A DNA stretch of 29,307 nt from an uncultured Lachnospiraceae bacterium (GCA_910588865.1 CAJUSJ010000047.1:1-29307), one strand, 5' to 3'; shown: positions 15,366 to 22,846, numbered from the stretch's first letter. Numbers and translations are program-made. Notes: a model not told the origin generated them from the letters alone.

Positions 15366-15400
15366 TAAAAAAAGCCACCGGCACTTTGCTGCCAATGGCT
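15366..15400 (-). terminator. Terminator of the element's cell-wall-binding gene
   Basis: On the minus strand AGCCATTGGCA pairs with TGCCGGTGGCT (two T-G pairs) across a 6-base loop and is followed by TTTTTTT. It shields the cwlD 3' segment from transcription coming out of the element. Confidence 0.88.
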
Positions 15401-15430
15401 CTGAAAAATTTTATTTATATTTAAACTGGG

Positions 15431-16060
15431 TTACTGAACCCAAACCCCGTCCGCGTTTACCATGCATCCGTCAGGTGTGGTGGTATTGGTGAGCATATAT
15501 CCGTCAGCCCCCATGTAATACCATAAACCGCTCTCAGGCGACTGATACCATTGGTTCATCAGATAGGAACCGTCCGGATTCTCAATCCACCAGCCGTTGT
15601 TGTCCTGCTTCCAGACAGGCGCGGTCCCGGTCTGGCCGGCGGCGGGAGCGCTGACATTGACTCCAAGCTTTATCAGCAGGGCATCCAGTTTAGCCGGGTC
15701 AGCCCCAATACTAACACACCAATCGCGGCTGGCGCCAGCAAAAGCCACACCATAGGCAGCGAATATATAACCATATAATTCATCGGTTACATCGGCTGGA
15801 GTTACACCAATGGATTCTGATAACATATCAAACGACACCGCGGAATTTCCGTTTTGCTGCTCCAATTCGGAATGTATCCACCCCAGTTCCGCAATGAGCC
15901 CGCTCTCATCCTCTGTTAAACCAGGAAACATATCATTAATCTTACTCAGAGGATCGCTATCCGTTTCCGTGTTTATTGGCGAGGCCGCGCTTACCGTAAT
16001 CGCCGAAACCATCGTCAGAGCTGTTGTTAAAGCAATGATTTTTTTTAATATCTTTTTCAT
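15431..16060 (-). CDS. Secreted cell-wall-binding repeat protein, cargo of the cwlD element
   Basis: The 209 residues begin with a clear signal peptide (MKKILKKIIALTTALTMVSA, cleavage after VSAA). A novel helical domain (about 30-140, including PGLTEDESGLIAELGWIHSE and VTPADVTDELYGYIFAAYG) follows. The C-terminal tail has choline/glucan-binding-type repeats: WKQDNNGWWIENPDGSYL, YMGADGYMLTNTTTPDG, NADGVWVQ. Similar tails occur in the proteins at 20017 and 28478. It is preceded by AGAGGGAAAG and has its own promoter and terminator, so it is expressed independently of the recombinase. The wall ligand and the reason it rides on the element are unknown. Confidence 0.85.
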   Translation of the reverse strand: MKKILKKIIALTTALTMVSAITVSAASPINTETDSDPLSKINDMFPGLTEDESGLIAELGWIHSELEQQNGNSAVSFDMLSESIGVTPADVTDELYGYIFAAYGVAFAGASRDWCVSIGADPAKLDALLIKLGVNVSAPAAGQTGTAPVWKQDNNGWWIENPDGSYLMNQWYQSPESGLWYYMGADGYMLTNTTTPDGCMVNADGVWVQ

Positions 16061-16141
16061 CTTTCCCTCTTTCCGCCGGATTTTCCCTTATCCCGCATTT
16101 TGTATTGAATGGCACTTTCTGCCAATTCTCAGTATAAAATA

Positions 16142-16170
16142 ATTTTAGCATATCCCGGAATTGAAATCAA
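16142..16170 (-). promoter_or_regulatory. Promoter of the element's cell-wall-binding gene
   Basis: On the minus strand TTGATT (16165-16170), a 17-base spacer and TAAAAT (16142-16147), with an extended -10 TGC. It lies about 80 bases ahead of the start codon. Confidence 0.65.
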
Positions 16171-16293
16171 CCTAAAAATCTGCTCCCTGTCATTTCCGTC
16201 TGTATCGCTTTCACAAATAACCTTGACTTATAGGTTCTGGTTCGCGCGATCAAAATAATCATGGTATGTCTGCGCCAAATACAGTAATCACAC

Positions 16294-18006
16294 TTAAACA
16301 GACTTGATAAACAACCCGTCAAACTCTCCGCTGAATTTATAGATAATTTCAATATGCTTATCTTCATACACATAAATCTTATCAATAAACTCCACTACTG
16401 TAATACGATCAAGTTCTGTGATCACTCCATTCTCCAAGAGCCTCTCTACCCACAGGTTAGAAAGCACATCTCTGACCTTGGAAATGGACTTCTTCAGCAG
16501 CTTGATTTCATTATTTAGACTGTCAATATCTGCCTGGATTGCTGTCTTATCACTGTCATACTCCTCTTTACTGATTGTTCCGTCATACAGCAAATGTCTG
16601 GCACTTTTTAAACGCTCTCTGTACTGATGAATTCTCCTGTTTTTGTTCTCAATCTCACGCTGAACCCCAGGGCACTCTGCCTTTGGTGTTCGTTGATGTT
16701 TCTCCGCCAGTTCTCTTAAGTTTTCTACCTGACGGATGATTTTATTCAAATCGTCAATGACAATCTTACGAAGCAGTTTATCTGACACATAATGGCTTGT
16801 ACACTTTGGAGCATTCTCTCCAAGATTCTTCTTATGCTGGCTGTAATCACGGAAAGTCGCACAGTTATAATATAAGTACTTCGCCGTTTCGCCGGTTTTA
16901 AGCTGTGTATAAGAGTCCCACCTTTTCCGCATAGCATGGCGGCAGTCTCCGCACTTCAAAATCCCCTTAAAAATAGTCACCTCATCCTCTTTTGTACTAT
17001 CCCGCTTAATCGTTTTCATCATGGACTGAGCAATCTTCCATCGCTCCCTGGAGATTATCGCTTCATGTGTACCTTCACAGCGAATCCACTGGTCTTTGGC
17101 AACTTGTGTCGGCTTGTCATCGGTTAATTTTTTCTGCACCTGCTTATGCTGTACCAGTGTTCCCGTGTAGATTTCATCCATTAGAATCTTTTTCACCCCA
17201 TCACCGCGCCAATGAACTTCTTCATCAGAAATTTTTTTACTGCACCTGAAATTTGACCCATGAAGCCGCTTATAGACCGCTGGATTCACGATTCCATCTC
17301 TGGTCAGCCCCGCCGCGATTTCCTTTGGAGAAATCCCTTTAAGATATTCCTCATAAATCCGTCTTACCACAAGAGCAGCCGTAGGGTCAACAATAAGATG
17401 GTGTTTATTTTCAGGGTCTTTTTGATAACCATAGGGGGCAAATGCCCCCACAAACAAGCCTTTCCTCTGCATGGAATGCATACCAATACTAATATTCCGG
17501 TGCTGCTGCTCAGAGTATTCCCGGTTAATCAGCAGGCGGAACCTGTCCGCGATATCCGGCTCCTTATATAAGCTGTCATAATTGTCGCCAATAGCAATCA
17601 GCCGGACTTCCCTGCCGTTTTGCTCAAATTCTTTTTCCAGATATTTTTGCATCTCCGTATCATACCGGCCCAGACGGGACAGGTTTTTTACCACAATGCA
17701 GTCAATCCGGTTCTCTTTTATATCACGCATCATCTCTTGAAACCCGCCCCGGTCAAAATTCATCCCTGTGCGGTCATCATCACAGTAAACTTTATATTCC
17801 GCAAGTTCAGGCTCTTCCTCTGTCTGTCCGTTGAGGATTTCGATAAAAGCCCTGCAATAATCGGTCTGGTTTTGGATACTCTGGCTTAAATCCGTTTTCT
17901 TTTTTTTATCCCTGTCTTCATCGGACAGCCTGACGTAAATTCCCACGTTCCATTTATCGTCATATTTGGAATTATGTAGATGGAATCTGGCTTTTTTCTT
18001 TTCCAT
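16294..18006 (-). CDS. Large serine recombinase
   Basis: The start at 18006 (MEKKKARFHLHNSKYDD) has GGGAGGA 6 bases ahead; the longer frame to 18123 lacks a site. The 570 residues show a resolvase N-terminal domain with YVRLSDED and nucleophile Ser28, then VVKNLSRLGRYDTEMQKYLE. The Recombinase domain follows (about 190-310, PYGYQKDPENKHHLIVD, GISPKEIAAGLTRDGI). A zinc ribbon (CGDC...YYNC...C), a coiled coil (about 440-510) and a DUF4368-like tail complete it. All features of an active integrase/excisionase are present and the frame is intact. Such enzymes recombine short attP/attB sites without DNA homology. It is oriented with cwlD, directly downstream of the cwlD 5' segment. Confidence 0.95.
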   Translation of the reverse strand: MEKKKARFHLHNSKYDDKWNVGIYVRLSDEDRDKKKKTDLSQSIQNQTDYCRAFIEILNGQTEEEPELAEYKVYCDDDRTGMNFDRGGFQEMMRDIKENRIDCIVVKNLSRLGRYDTEMQKYLEKEFEQNGREVRLIAIGDNYDSLYKEPDIADRFRLLINREYSEQQHRNISIGMHSMQRKGLFVGAFAPYGYQKDPENKHHLIVDPTAALVVRRIYEEYLKGISPKEIAAGLTRDGIVNPAVYKRLHGSNFRCSKKISDEEVHWRGDGVKKILMDEIYTGTLVQHKQVQKKLTDDKPTQVAKDQWIRCEGTHEAIISRERWKIAQSMMKTIKRDSTKEDEVTIFKGILKCGDCRHAMRKRWDSYTQLKTGETAKYLYYNCATFRDYSQHKKNLGENAPKCTSHYVSDKLLRKIVIDDLNKIIRQVENLRELAEKHQRTPKAECPGVQREIENKNRRIHQYRERLKSARHLLYDGTISKEEYDSDKTAIQADIDSLNNEIKLLKKSISKVRDVLSNLWVERLLENGVITELDRITVVEFIDKIYVYEDKHIEIIYKFSGEFDGLFIKSV

Positions 18007-18181
18007 CGGATTCCTCCCTGGCAGCACTATGAATCTGAACCAGACGTTCCACTGCTTCCATACATGAAAACCTTGACTGATAACCGCGGATAATGGCCCG
18101 CCCCTCTGTTTCCTGCTTTCCAACCTTAACCTGGTTTGTCATATTGACCTGCTTACTGAGTTTTCTAACAGCGTATTCCAA
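17972..18181 (-). CDS. Small basic ORF overlapping the recombinase start; possible directionality factor
   Basis: It encodes up to 69 residues (TTG at 18181) or 56 from the ATG at 18142 (MTNQVKVGKQETEGRAIIRG...). It overlaps the recombinase start by 35 bases, so the two are probably coupled. The product is basic and helical (GYQSRFSCMEAVERLVQI) with no recognised domain. A strong AGGAGGAG (18201-18208) lies 19 bases before the TTG, too far for ideal use, so the start is uncertain. Small basic proteins beside serine recombinases often act as recombination directionality factors. That role is inference only. Confidence 0.5.
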   Translation of the reverse strand: MEYAVRKLSKQVNMTNQVKVGKQETEGRAIIRGYQSRFSCMEAVERLVQIHSAAREESDGKEKSQIPST

Positions 18182-18435
18182 GAATTTCCGGAATATGAAT
18201 CTCCTCCTGAATCAGAATCCGGCCCCCATCTGCATTTACCACATTTCCGTCTGTAAAGCCTCCCTCCATGACCGCTGTCAACCACCACAACAGGGGATGA
18301 CAGGAGGGCGGCCGGGGCTGAGGCGTCAGAGGTGAGCATGGCGGCCTGCCGGGCCAGATGATAGATTAGAAACAGGAGAAGGGCGGTCATGAGAAGCCGA
18401 ACGCCGGGTAGGAGGGAGTCTTTTTTAATATTCAC
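18139..18435 (-). CDS. cwlD: cwlD 5' segment, running into the element and stopping
   Basis: The GTG at 18435 is preceded by CGGAGG at 7-base spacing. It begins VNIKKDSLLPGVRLLMTALLLF, a single membrane anchor typical of CwlD. Then come a short linker and SSPVVVVDSGHGG, the first conserved motif with zinc ligand His56. After GHGG the frame enters the element (RLYRRKCGKC) and stops at 18139, 40 codons later. The first 54 codons plus the 3' segment at 14776-15330 make an intact 238-residue amidase. The truncated product cannot be active. The transcript from this segment would continue into the small ORF and recombinase. Confidence 0.85.
   Translation of the reverse strand: MNIKKDSLLPGVRLLMTALLLFLIYHLARQAAMLTSDASAPAALLSSPVVVVDSGHGGRLYRRKCGKCRWGPDSDSGGDSYSGNSWNTLLENSVSRSI
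18249..18274. other. Attachment site, right end (element arm plus core)
   Basis: GTCTGT (18249-18254), three bases, GCCTCCC (18258-18264), one base, then the core CCATGACCG (18266-18274). Beyond 18274 is cwlD coding sequence. The arms are exact complements of ACAGAC and GGGAGGC at the left end. Confidence 0.8.
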
Positions 18436-18546
18436 AGGTCTGCCTCCGAAAAAGGTCTTGGTTAAAGTATATTGGGGAGACAGAAAAAAAGAACGGTTAA
18501 GCTTTCGGGGAAATAAAGAGATAGCGGACAGAGGGGATGCCTGCGG

Positions 18547-18576
18547 TTGCAATGGGAGGGCAGTCTGTGGTATGAT
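18547..18576 (+). promoter_or_regulatory. Promoter of the threonylcarbamoyl-AMP synthase gene
   Basis: TTGCAA (18547-18552), an 18-base spacer and TATGAT (18571-18576) with an extended -10 TGG. It lies in the divergent region shared with cwlD, about 55 bases before the start codon. Confidence 0.6.
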
Positions 18577-18629
18577 AAAAAACATGAAATAGACGGCGAT
18601 GGGACTTTTATAGTAAGAAAGGACAGATT

Positions 18630-19784
18630 ATGGAGACTGAGATCGTGGCAGTGGATAAAGAAAATGTAAGAGACGAGGATCTTCTGGAAGCTGCCCATAT
18701 TATAAGGAAGGGCGGGCTGGTGGCGTTTCCCACAGAGACGGTGTACGGTCTGGGAGCCAACGCGCTGGACGAAGAGGCGGCCAAAAAAATATACGAGGCC
18801 AAAGGCAGGCCGTCGGACAATCCGCTGATCGCCCACATAGCCCAATGCAGTGAACTGGAACCTCTTGTGAGTGAGATACCGGAGGCGGGGAGGAGGCTCA
18901 TGGAGGCCTACTGGCCAGGTCCCCTGACCCTGGTCTTCCCAAAGAGCGACAGGGTGCCTTACGGAACTACCGGGGGGCTGGATACTGTGGCTGTGCGGAT
19001 GCCTTCAGATCCGGTGGCCAGGGCTCTGATCCGGCTGGCGGAAGTTCCTGTGGCGGCTCCCAGCGCCAACACGTCAGGCAGGCCCAGCCCCACAGAGGCA
19101 GGGCATGTGTATGAGGATATGAATGGCCGGGTCGACATGATACTGGACGGAGGCCCGGTGGGCATTGGCCTGGAATCCACCATCGTGGATGTTACAGGCC
19201 CTGTGCCAATGCTGCTGCGTCCGGGAGCCATCACTCTGGAGATGCTCCGGGAGACGGTGGGGGATGTGGAGGTGGATCCGGCGGTGTCAGGACCTGTGAC
19301 ATTGGACAGAAAGCCTAAGGCCCCGGGAATGAAGTACCGCCACTACGCGCCTGCGGCGGAGCTGATTCTGGTGGAGGCGGATGAATCGGGGGACAACGAC
19401 AGCCGGGAATCAGAGGGCGGAAAGGTCCGGGATCGGCAGCAGGATCCTCAGGAGAAGGGAAAAGGGAACCAGAACCCGGCCGGAGACCGGGTAGTGAGCG
19501 CCATCACCCGGAAAGCTCTTGAGGATTTGGAAAAAGGAATGGAGGTGGGGATCCTCTGCGCCGACGAGACCAGGGACTTTTATCCCAGGGGAGCGGTGAT
19601 CCGCAGCCTGGGAACACGGAGCAGGGAGGAGACCATTGCCCACAACCTGTTTAAGGCGCTCAGGGAATTTGATGACTTAAAGGTAGACCGGATTTACTCG
19701 GAAAGCTTTTCCAGAGAGCGTCTGGGACAGGCTATCATGAACAGGCTGACCAAGGCGGCGGGGTATCATGTTCTGAAGGTATGA
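18630..19784 (+). CDS. L-threonylcarbamoyladenylate synthase, Sua5 (long) type
   Basis: It makes threonylcarbamoyl-AMP from threonine, bicarbonate and ATP for the t6A37 modification of ANN-decoding tRNAs. The YrdC domain (about 8-205) has PTETVYGLGANA, KGRPSDNPLIAHI, WPGPLT and APSANTSGRPSPT. The PGM(K)YRHYAP motif (about 233-241) marks the linker that closes the active site in Sua5 enzymes. The C-terminal Sua5 domain (about 285-384) follows. Between them is a 40-residue hydrophilic low-complexity insert (ESGDNDSRESEGGK...), longer than usual. AAAGGA lies 6 bases before the ATG. It is transcribed divergently from cwlD. Confidence 0.93.
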   Translation: METEIVAVDKENVRDEDLLEAAHIIRKGGLVAFPTETVYGLGANALDEEAAKKIYEAKGRPSDNPLIAHIAQCSELEPLVSEIPEAGRRLMEAYWPGPLTLVFPKSDRVPYGTTGGLDTVAVRMPSDPVARALIRLAEVPVAAPSANTSGRPSPTEAGHVYEDMNGRVDMILDGGPVGIGLESTIVDVTGPVPMLLRPGAITLEMLRETVGDVEVDPAVSGPVTLDRKPKAPGMKYRHYAPAAELILVEADESGDNDSRESEGGKVRDRQQDPQEKGKGNQNPAGDRVVSAITRKALEDLEKGMEVGILCADETRDFYPRGAVIRSLGTRSREETIAHNLFKALREFDDLKVDRIYSESFSRERLGQAIMNRLTKAAGYHVLKV

Positions 19785-19787
19785 CAG

Positions 19788-19847
19788 GTTATTGTCCAGG
19801 TAGGTTCGCGCGTTTGCCGGCTGCTGTGAACGCGGGCGAACAGCAGC
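19788..19847 (+). mobile_element. MITE-like element, copy C (60 bp) with perfect 8-bp flanking repeat
   Basis: The element starts GTTATTGTCCAGGTAGG and shares CGCGCG-TTGCC with copies A and B. It ends in the hairpin GCTGCTGT / ACAGCAGC (19820-19847, loop GAACGCGGGCGA), homologous to the right-end hairpin of copy B. It is flanked on both sides by TATGACAG (19780-19787 and 19848-19855), a perfect 8-bp direct repeat. The middle hairpin of copy B is missing. The left flank repeat begins inside the stop codon region of the Sua5 gene. Confidence 0.65.
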
Positions 19848-19864
19848 TATGACAGAATCAGCGG

Positions 19865-19893
19865 TTGACGGCAGGAGACCGTCACTCTATAAT
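19865..19893 (+). promoter_or_regulatory. Consensus promoter of the secreted hydrolase gene
   Basis: TTGACG (19865-19870), a 17-base spacer and TATAAT (19888-19893). An inverted repeat GACGG / CCGTC (19867-19871 and 19879-19883) sits across the -35 and spacer and may be an operator. A leader of about 115 bases follows. Confidence 0.85.
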
Positions 19894-20016
19894 AGATGTA
19901 TAGAACAGAACGGTTACAGAAAGAAGGCAACCCCACGGTATTTTTAGGATGCCTTCCGACCTATCTGGCAGGTGGTGTTAGCGCCCCGTGCCGGTACAAA
20001 ACAAGGAGGATAAGAT

Positions 20017-20979
20017 ATGAGACAATGGAAAAGGCTTTTGGTGTCCGCGGGACTTATGACAGCAATGACGGTTACTCCGGTCTGTGCCGCGGGCTGGCAG
20101 TGGATGGATCAGAACAATGACAATGTAAGCGAGTGCTATTATGTCCAGGACGACGGCACGGTGTTGTCGGGAACCACTACCCCTGACGGCTACACGGTCA
20201 ATGAACAGGGGGCCTGGGTGGTGGATGGGGTGGTTCAGACCCAGTCTGTCCAGAGCCCCCAGTCCGGCACAGGGCAGGTGACGGCTCCCCGGCTCACCCG
20301 GAACTATACGCAGACAAGCCAGCTGAGCCGGTTTGGGTATGTTTTGTATTCTCCTGCCAACCCTGGGGATAATATGGCTCTGATCGTATATCTCCACGGT
20401 CATAACCTGGGAGACGATCTGACTGATCTGACAAAAGATCTCCAGGAGCTTAGAAAGGAAGCGGACAAAAGAAGCAACGCCTTTATCCTTGCTCCCCTTT
20501 TGCCGCCGGAGTTGGACCGCGGGGACAAGGGCATGTGGATGGGGATCCAGGAATCGGTCATGGAATTGATCGAGTCGGTGGTAACCACGTACAAAATTGA
20601 CCGGGACAGGGTGAGCGTCATGGGGATGAGCATGGGGGCGGATTCAGCCATCCGCATAGCCGCCGCCTATCCGGAGGTTTTTTCCTGCTGTGTGGGGATC
20701 GTTCCCTTCCATGAGAATAGCCCCATGGCAAAATGGGAAAAAGGATGGGGAGAACAGGTAAAAACCACCCCTGCCTGGTTCTTTGTGGAAGATGAGACCT
20801 CGGCCAGGAATCTGGCCAAAACCGTGGCCGACGATATCACGACAGCAGGCGGTCAGGCCTGGGTGGAAGTGATGGAAGGGGCGAACCACGGGAGAGCCGC
20901 CGACAGGGCGGAGAGTAAAATGGGAGCCGGGGGTTATGGAATTTATGACTGGATGGTTTCTGTCAAAAAAGTAAGGTAA
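20017..20979 (+). CDS. Secreted alpha/beta hydrolase with a cell-wall-binding-type module
   Basis: The start has AAGGAGG 7 bases ahead. The 320 residues have a signal peptide (about 1-24, ending PVCAAG). A short choline/glucan-binding-like module follows (about 26-70, WQWMDQNNDNVSECYYVQDD, TTTPDGYTVNEQGAWV). The esterase or PHB-depolymerase-like alpha/beta hydrolase spans about 95-318. The nucleophile is Ser205 in GMSMG, and the oxyanion motif is YLHGHN (about 125-130). The acid is probably Asp259 or Glu258 in FFVEDE, with His291 in EGANHG. It probably acts on an ester outside the cell; the substrate is unknown. The N-terminal module resembles the tails of the proteins at 15431 and 28478. A terminator follows. 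Confidence 0.85.
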   Translation: MRQWKRLLVSAGLMTAMTVTPVCAAGWQWMDQNNDNVSECYYVQDDGTVLSGTTTPDGYTVNEQGAWVVDGVVQTQSVQSPQSGTGQVTAPRLTRNYTQTSQLSRFGYVLYSPANPGDNMALIVYLHGHNLGDDLTDLTKDLQELRKEADKRSNAFILAPLLPPELDRGDKGMWMGIQESVMELIESVVTTYKIDRDRVSVMGMSMGADSAIRIAAAYPEVFSCCVGIVPFHENSPMAKWEKGWGEQVKTTPAWFFVEDETSARNLAKTVADDITTAGGQAWVEVMEGANHGRAADRAESKMGAGGYGIYDWMVSVKKVR

Positions 20980-20990
20980 GAACAGGTGAT

Positions 20991-21024
20991 AAGGACTCCT
21001 TTTCGAGAGAGAGGGGTCTTTTAT
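20991..21024 (+). terminator. Terminator after the secreted hydrolase
   Basis: AAGGACTCC (20991-20999) pairs with GGGGTCTTT (21013-21021), two G-T pairs, 13-base loop, ending in TTTTATT. Confidence 0.7.
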
Positions 21025-21067
21025 TGCACACAGGCCCCGACGGGGTTAAAAGTCAGGAGCTGAGAAG

Positions 21068-22846
21068 ATGAAGATTTTGCTGGCAGCCATCAATGCCAAA
21101 TATATCCACTCCAATCTGGGCGTGTACAGTTTGAAAGCCTATGCGGACAGGGGACGGTCTTTTGAGGAGCGGCAGAGATGCCCTGTTGAGATCGGCGAGT
21201 ACACCATCAACCACCAGATGGACAGGATACTGCGGGATATTTATAAGAGAAAACCGGATTTTGTGGGATTTTCCTGCTATATCTGGAATATTCAGTATGT
21301 CAGGCAGCTGGTCCGGAATCTGGCAAAGGTGCTGCCGGAGACCGTGATCTGGCTGGGAGGGCCGGAGGTGTCTTATGACGGGGAGAAGATCCTTGAAGAG
21401 GAACCGGCGGCAGCGGGGGTGATGCTGGGAGAGGGGGAGGAGACCTTCCTGGAGCTGATACAGTATTATGGCCGGGCAGGGCTGTCCCCGGAGAAAGGTG
21501 AAGAGGCAGGGAAAACGTTGGAAAATGAGGGGATCATGGCGCGGATACAGGGCATCGCCTTCCGGGCAGTCTCCGGGGAGATCAAGACTACTCAGAAGCG
21601 CCCTCTTCTGCCCATGGATCAGATTCCGTTTCCCTACAAAGATTTAAGGGGCATGGAGAACAGGATCCTCTATTATGAGAGCAGCAGGGGATGTCCCTAT
21701 TCCTGCAGTTACTGCCTGTCCTCCATAGAAAAGACGGTCCGTTTCCGCGGTCTGCCCCTGGTGAAGAGGGAGCTGGATTTTTTTCTGAAAAACCGGGCGC
21801 GGCAGGTGAAGTTTGTGGACCGGACGTTCAACTGTGACAAGGAACATTGTCTGGAGATATGGAAATACATTCTGGACCACGACAACGGGGTGACAAATTT
21901 TCATTTTGAGATATCCGCGGACCTGATAAATGATAAACAGCTGGACATTATGAGACAGATGAGGCCCGGGCTTATCCAGCTGGAGATCGGGGTTCAGACC
22001 GCCAATCCGGCCGCTGTCCGGGAAATCCGAAGGATCATGGATCTTGAGCGCCTGGAGCAAACCGTGGGAAAAATCCGGGAATACGGCAATATCCATCAGC
22101 ACCTGGATCTGATCGCGGGGCTGCCCTTTGAGGATATGGACAGCTTCCGGCTCTCCTTTGACCGGGTATACCGCATGAGGCCGGATCAGCTTCAGCTGGG
22201 TTTTCTGAAAGTGCTGAAGGGCTCTCACATGGCGGAGATGGCAGAGGAGTATGGGCTGAATTTCCACCAGGAGCCCCCCTATGAGGTGCTGTCCACAAAA
22301 TGGCTTGACTATGGGCAGATTCTTGAGCTGAAAGCCGTGGAGGAGATGACAGAGGTGTACTACAACAGCGGCCAGTTCCGTTTTACATTGAGGGAAATGG
22401 AAAAGGGGTGGCAGTCGCCTTATGAAATGTTTCGGGCTCTTGGGGATTACTATGGAGAGCAAGGCCTTATGGAGCTAAACCACAGCCGTCTGGCCAGGTA
22501 TGAGATTCTCTGGGATTTCCTGGGGCAGCAGGATCCGGACAGGAGGGAAACCTATCGGGACCTTCTCATGGTTGATCTGTACCTGCGGGAAAATATAAAG
22601 AGCCGTCCTGGCTTTGCCCGGGATCAGAGCAGGTACAAAACATGGATCCGGGATTTTTTTATGGAGGAATACAAAGATCCCCGGTATCTTAAAGGATATG
22701 ATGGCTACGATAACAGGCAGATGAGCAAAATGGCCCATGTGGAGGCCATGAGGGACGGACGGCTGGTGCTGTTTGACTACAGGAACCGGGATCCCCTGAG
22801 CCATAATGCCAAGGCTGTGGAGGTTGGACGACTGGGTAATGGGTAG
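21068..22846 (+). CDS. B12-binding-domain radical SAM protein, DUF4080 family
   Basis: The 592 residues start with a cobalamin-binding-like Rossmann domain (about 1-135: MKILLAAINAKYIHSNLG, FVGFSCYIWNIQYV, VIWLGGPEVSYDGE). The radical SAM barrel follows, with RGCPYSCSYCL giving cluster ligands Cys209, Cys213 and Cys216. EISADLI and QLEIGVQT are further barrel motifs. The C-terminal DUF4080 region (about 390-585) contains EVLSTKWLDYGQI and KAVEEMTEVYYNSGQF. The B12 domain lacks an obvious DxHxxG, as is common in this family. It is probably a methyl- or adenosyl-radical enzyme; the substrate is unknown. AGGAGCTGAGAAG lies before the start. It overlaps the exonuclease start, so the pair are coupled. 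Confidence 0.9.
   Translation: MKILLAAINAKYIHSNLGVYSLKAYADRGRSFEERQRCPVEIGEYTINHQMDRILRDIYKRKPDFVGFSCYIWNIQYVRQLVRNLAKVLPETVIWLGGPEVSYDGEKILEEEPAAAGVMLGEGEETFLELIQYYGRAGLSPEKGEEAGKTLENEGIMARIQGIAFRAVSGEIKTTQKRPLLPMDQIPFPYKDLRGMENRILYYESSRGCPYSCSYCLSSIEKTVRFRGLPLVKRELDFFLKNRARQVKFVDRTFNCDKEHCLEIWKYILDHDNGVTNFHFEISADLINDKQLDIMRQMRPGLIQLEIGVQTANPAAVREIRRIMDLERLEQTVGKIREYGNIHQHLDLIAGLPFEDMDSFRLSFDRVYRMRPDQLQLGFLKVLKGSHMAEMAEEYGLNFHQEPPYEVLSTKWLDYGQILELKAVEEMTEVYYNSGQFRFTLREMEKGWQSPYEMFRALGDYYGEQGLMELNHSRLARYEILWDFLGQQDPDRRETYRDLLMVDLYLRENIKSRPGFARDQSRYKTWIRDFFMEEYKDPRYLKGYDGYDNRQMSKMAHVEAMRDGRLVLFDYRNRDPLSHNAKAVEVGRLGNG

Larger units (their letters stand above)
15323..18274 (-). mobile_element. 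2,943-bp serine-recombinase element inserted in cwlD (skin-like)
   Basis: The element lies between two copies of CCATGACCG (15323-15331 and 18266-18274; CGGTCATGG in cwlD orientation). Both are in the same cwlD codon phase, so excision at the core restores the gene without gain or loss. It holds a large serine recombinase, a small ORF overlapping it and a secreted cell-wall-binding protein, all on the cwlD strand. No conjugation, replication or resistance gene is present. Its DNA looks more AT-rich than the neighbours. Its two ends, joined as a circle, form an attP-like dyad. It could be a developmental element excised in sporulation, or a minimal integrated element that happens to disrupt cwlD. 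Confidence 0.88.

Noticed and set aside
15331..15384. GTG at 15384 as the true start of the amidase
   Set aside because: The 18 upstream codons are unlike the family, overlap the element's terminator and have no ribosome site. The real N-terminus is at 18274-18435.
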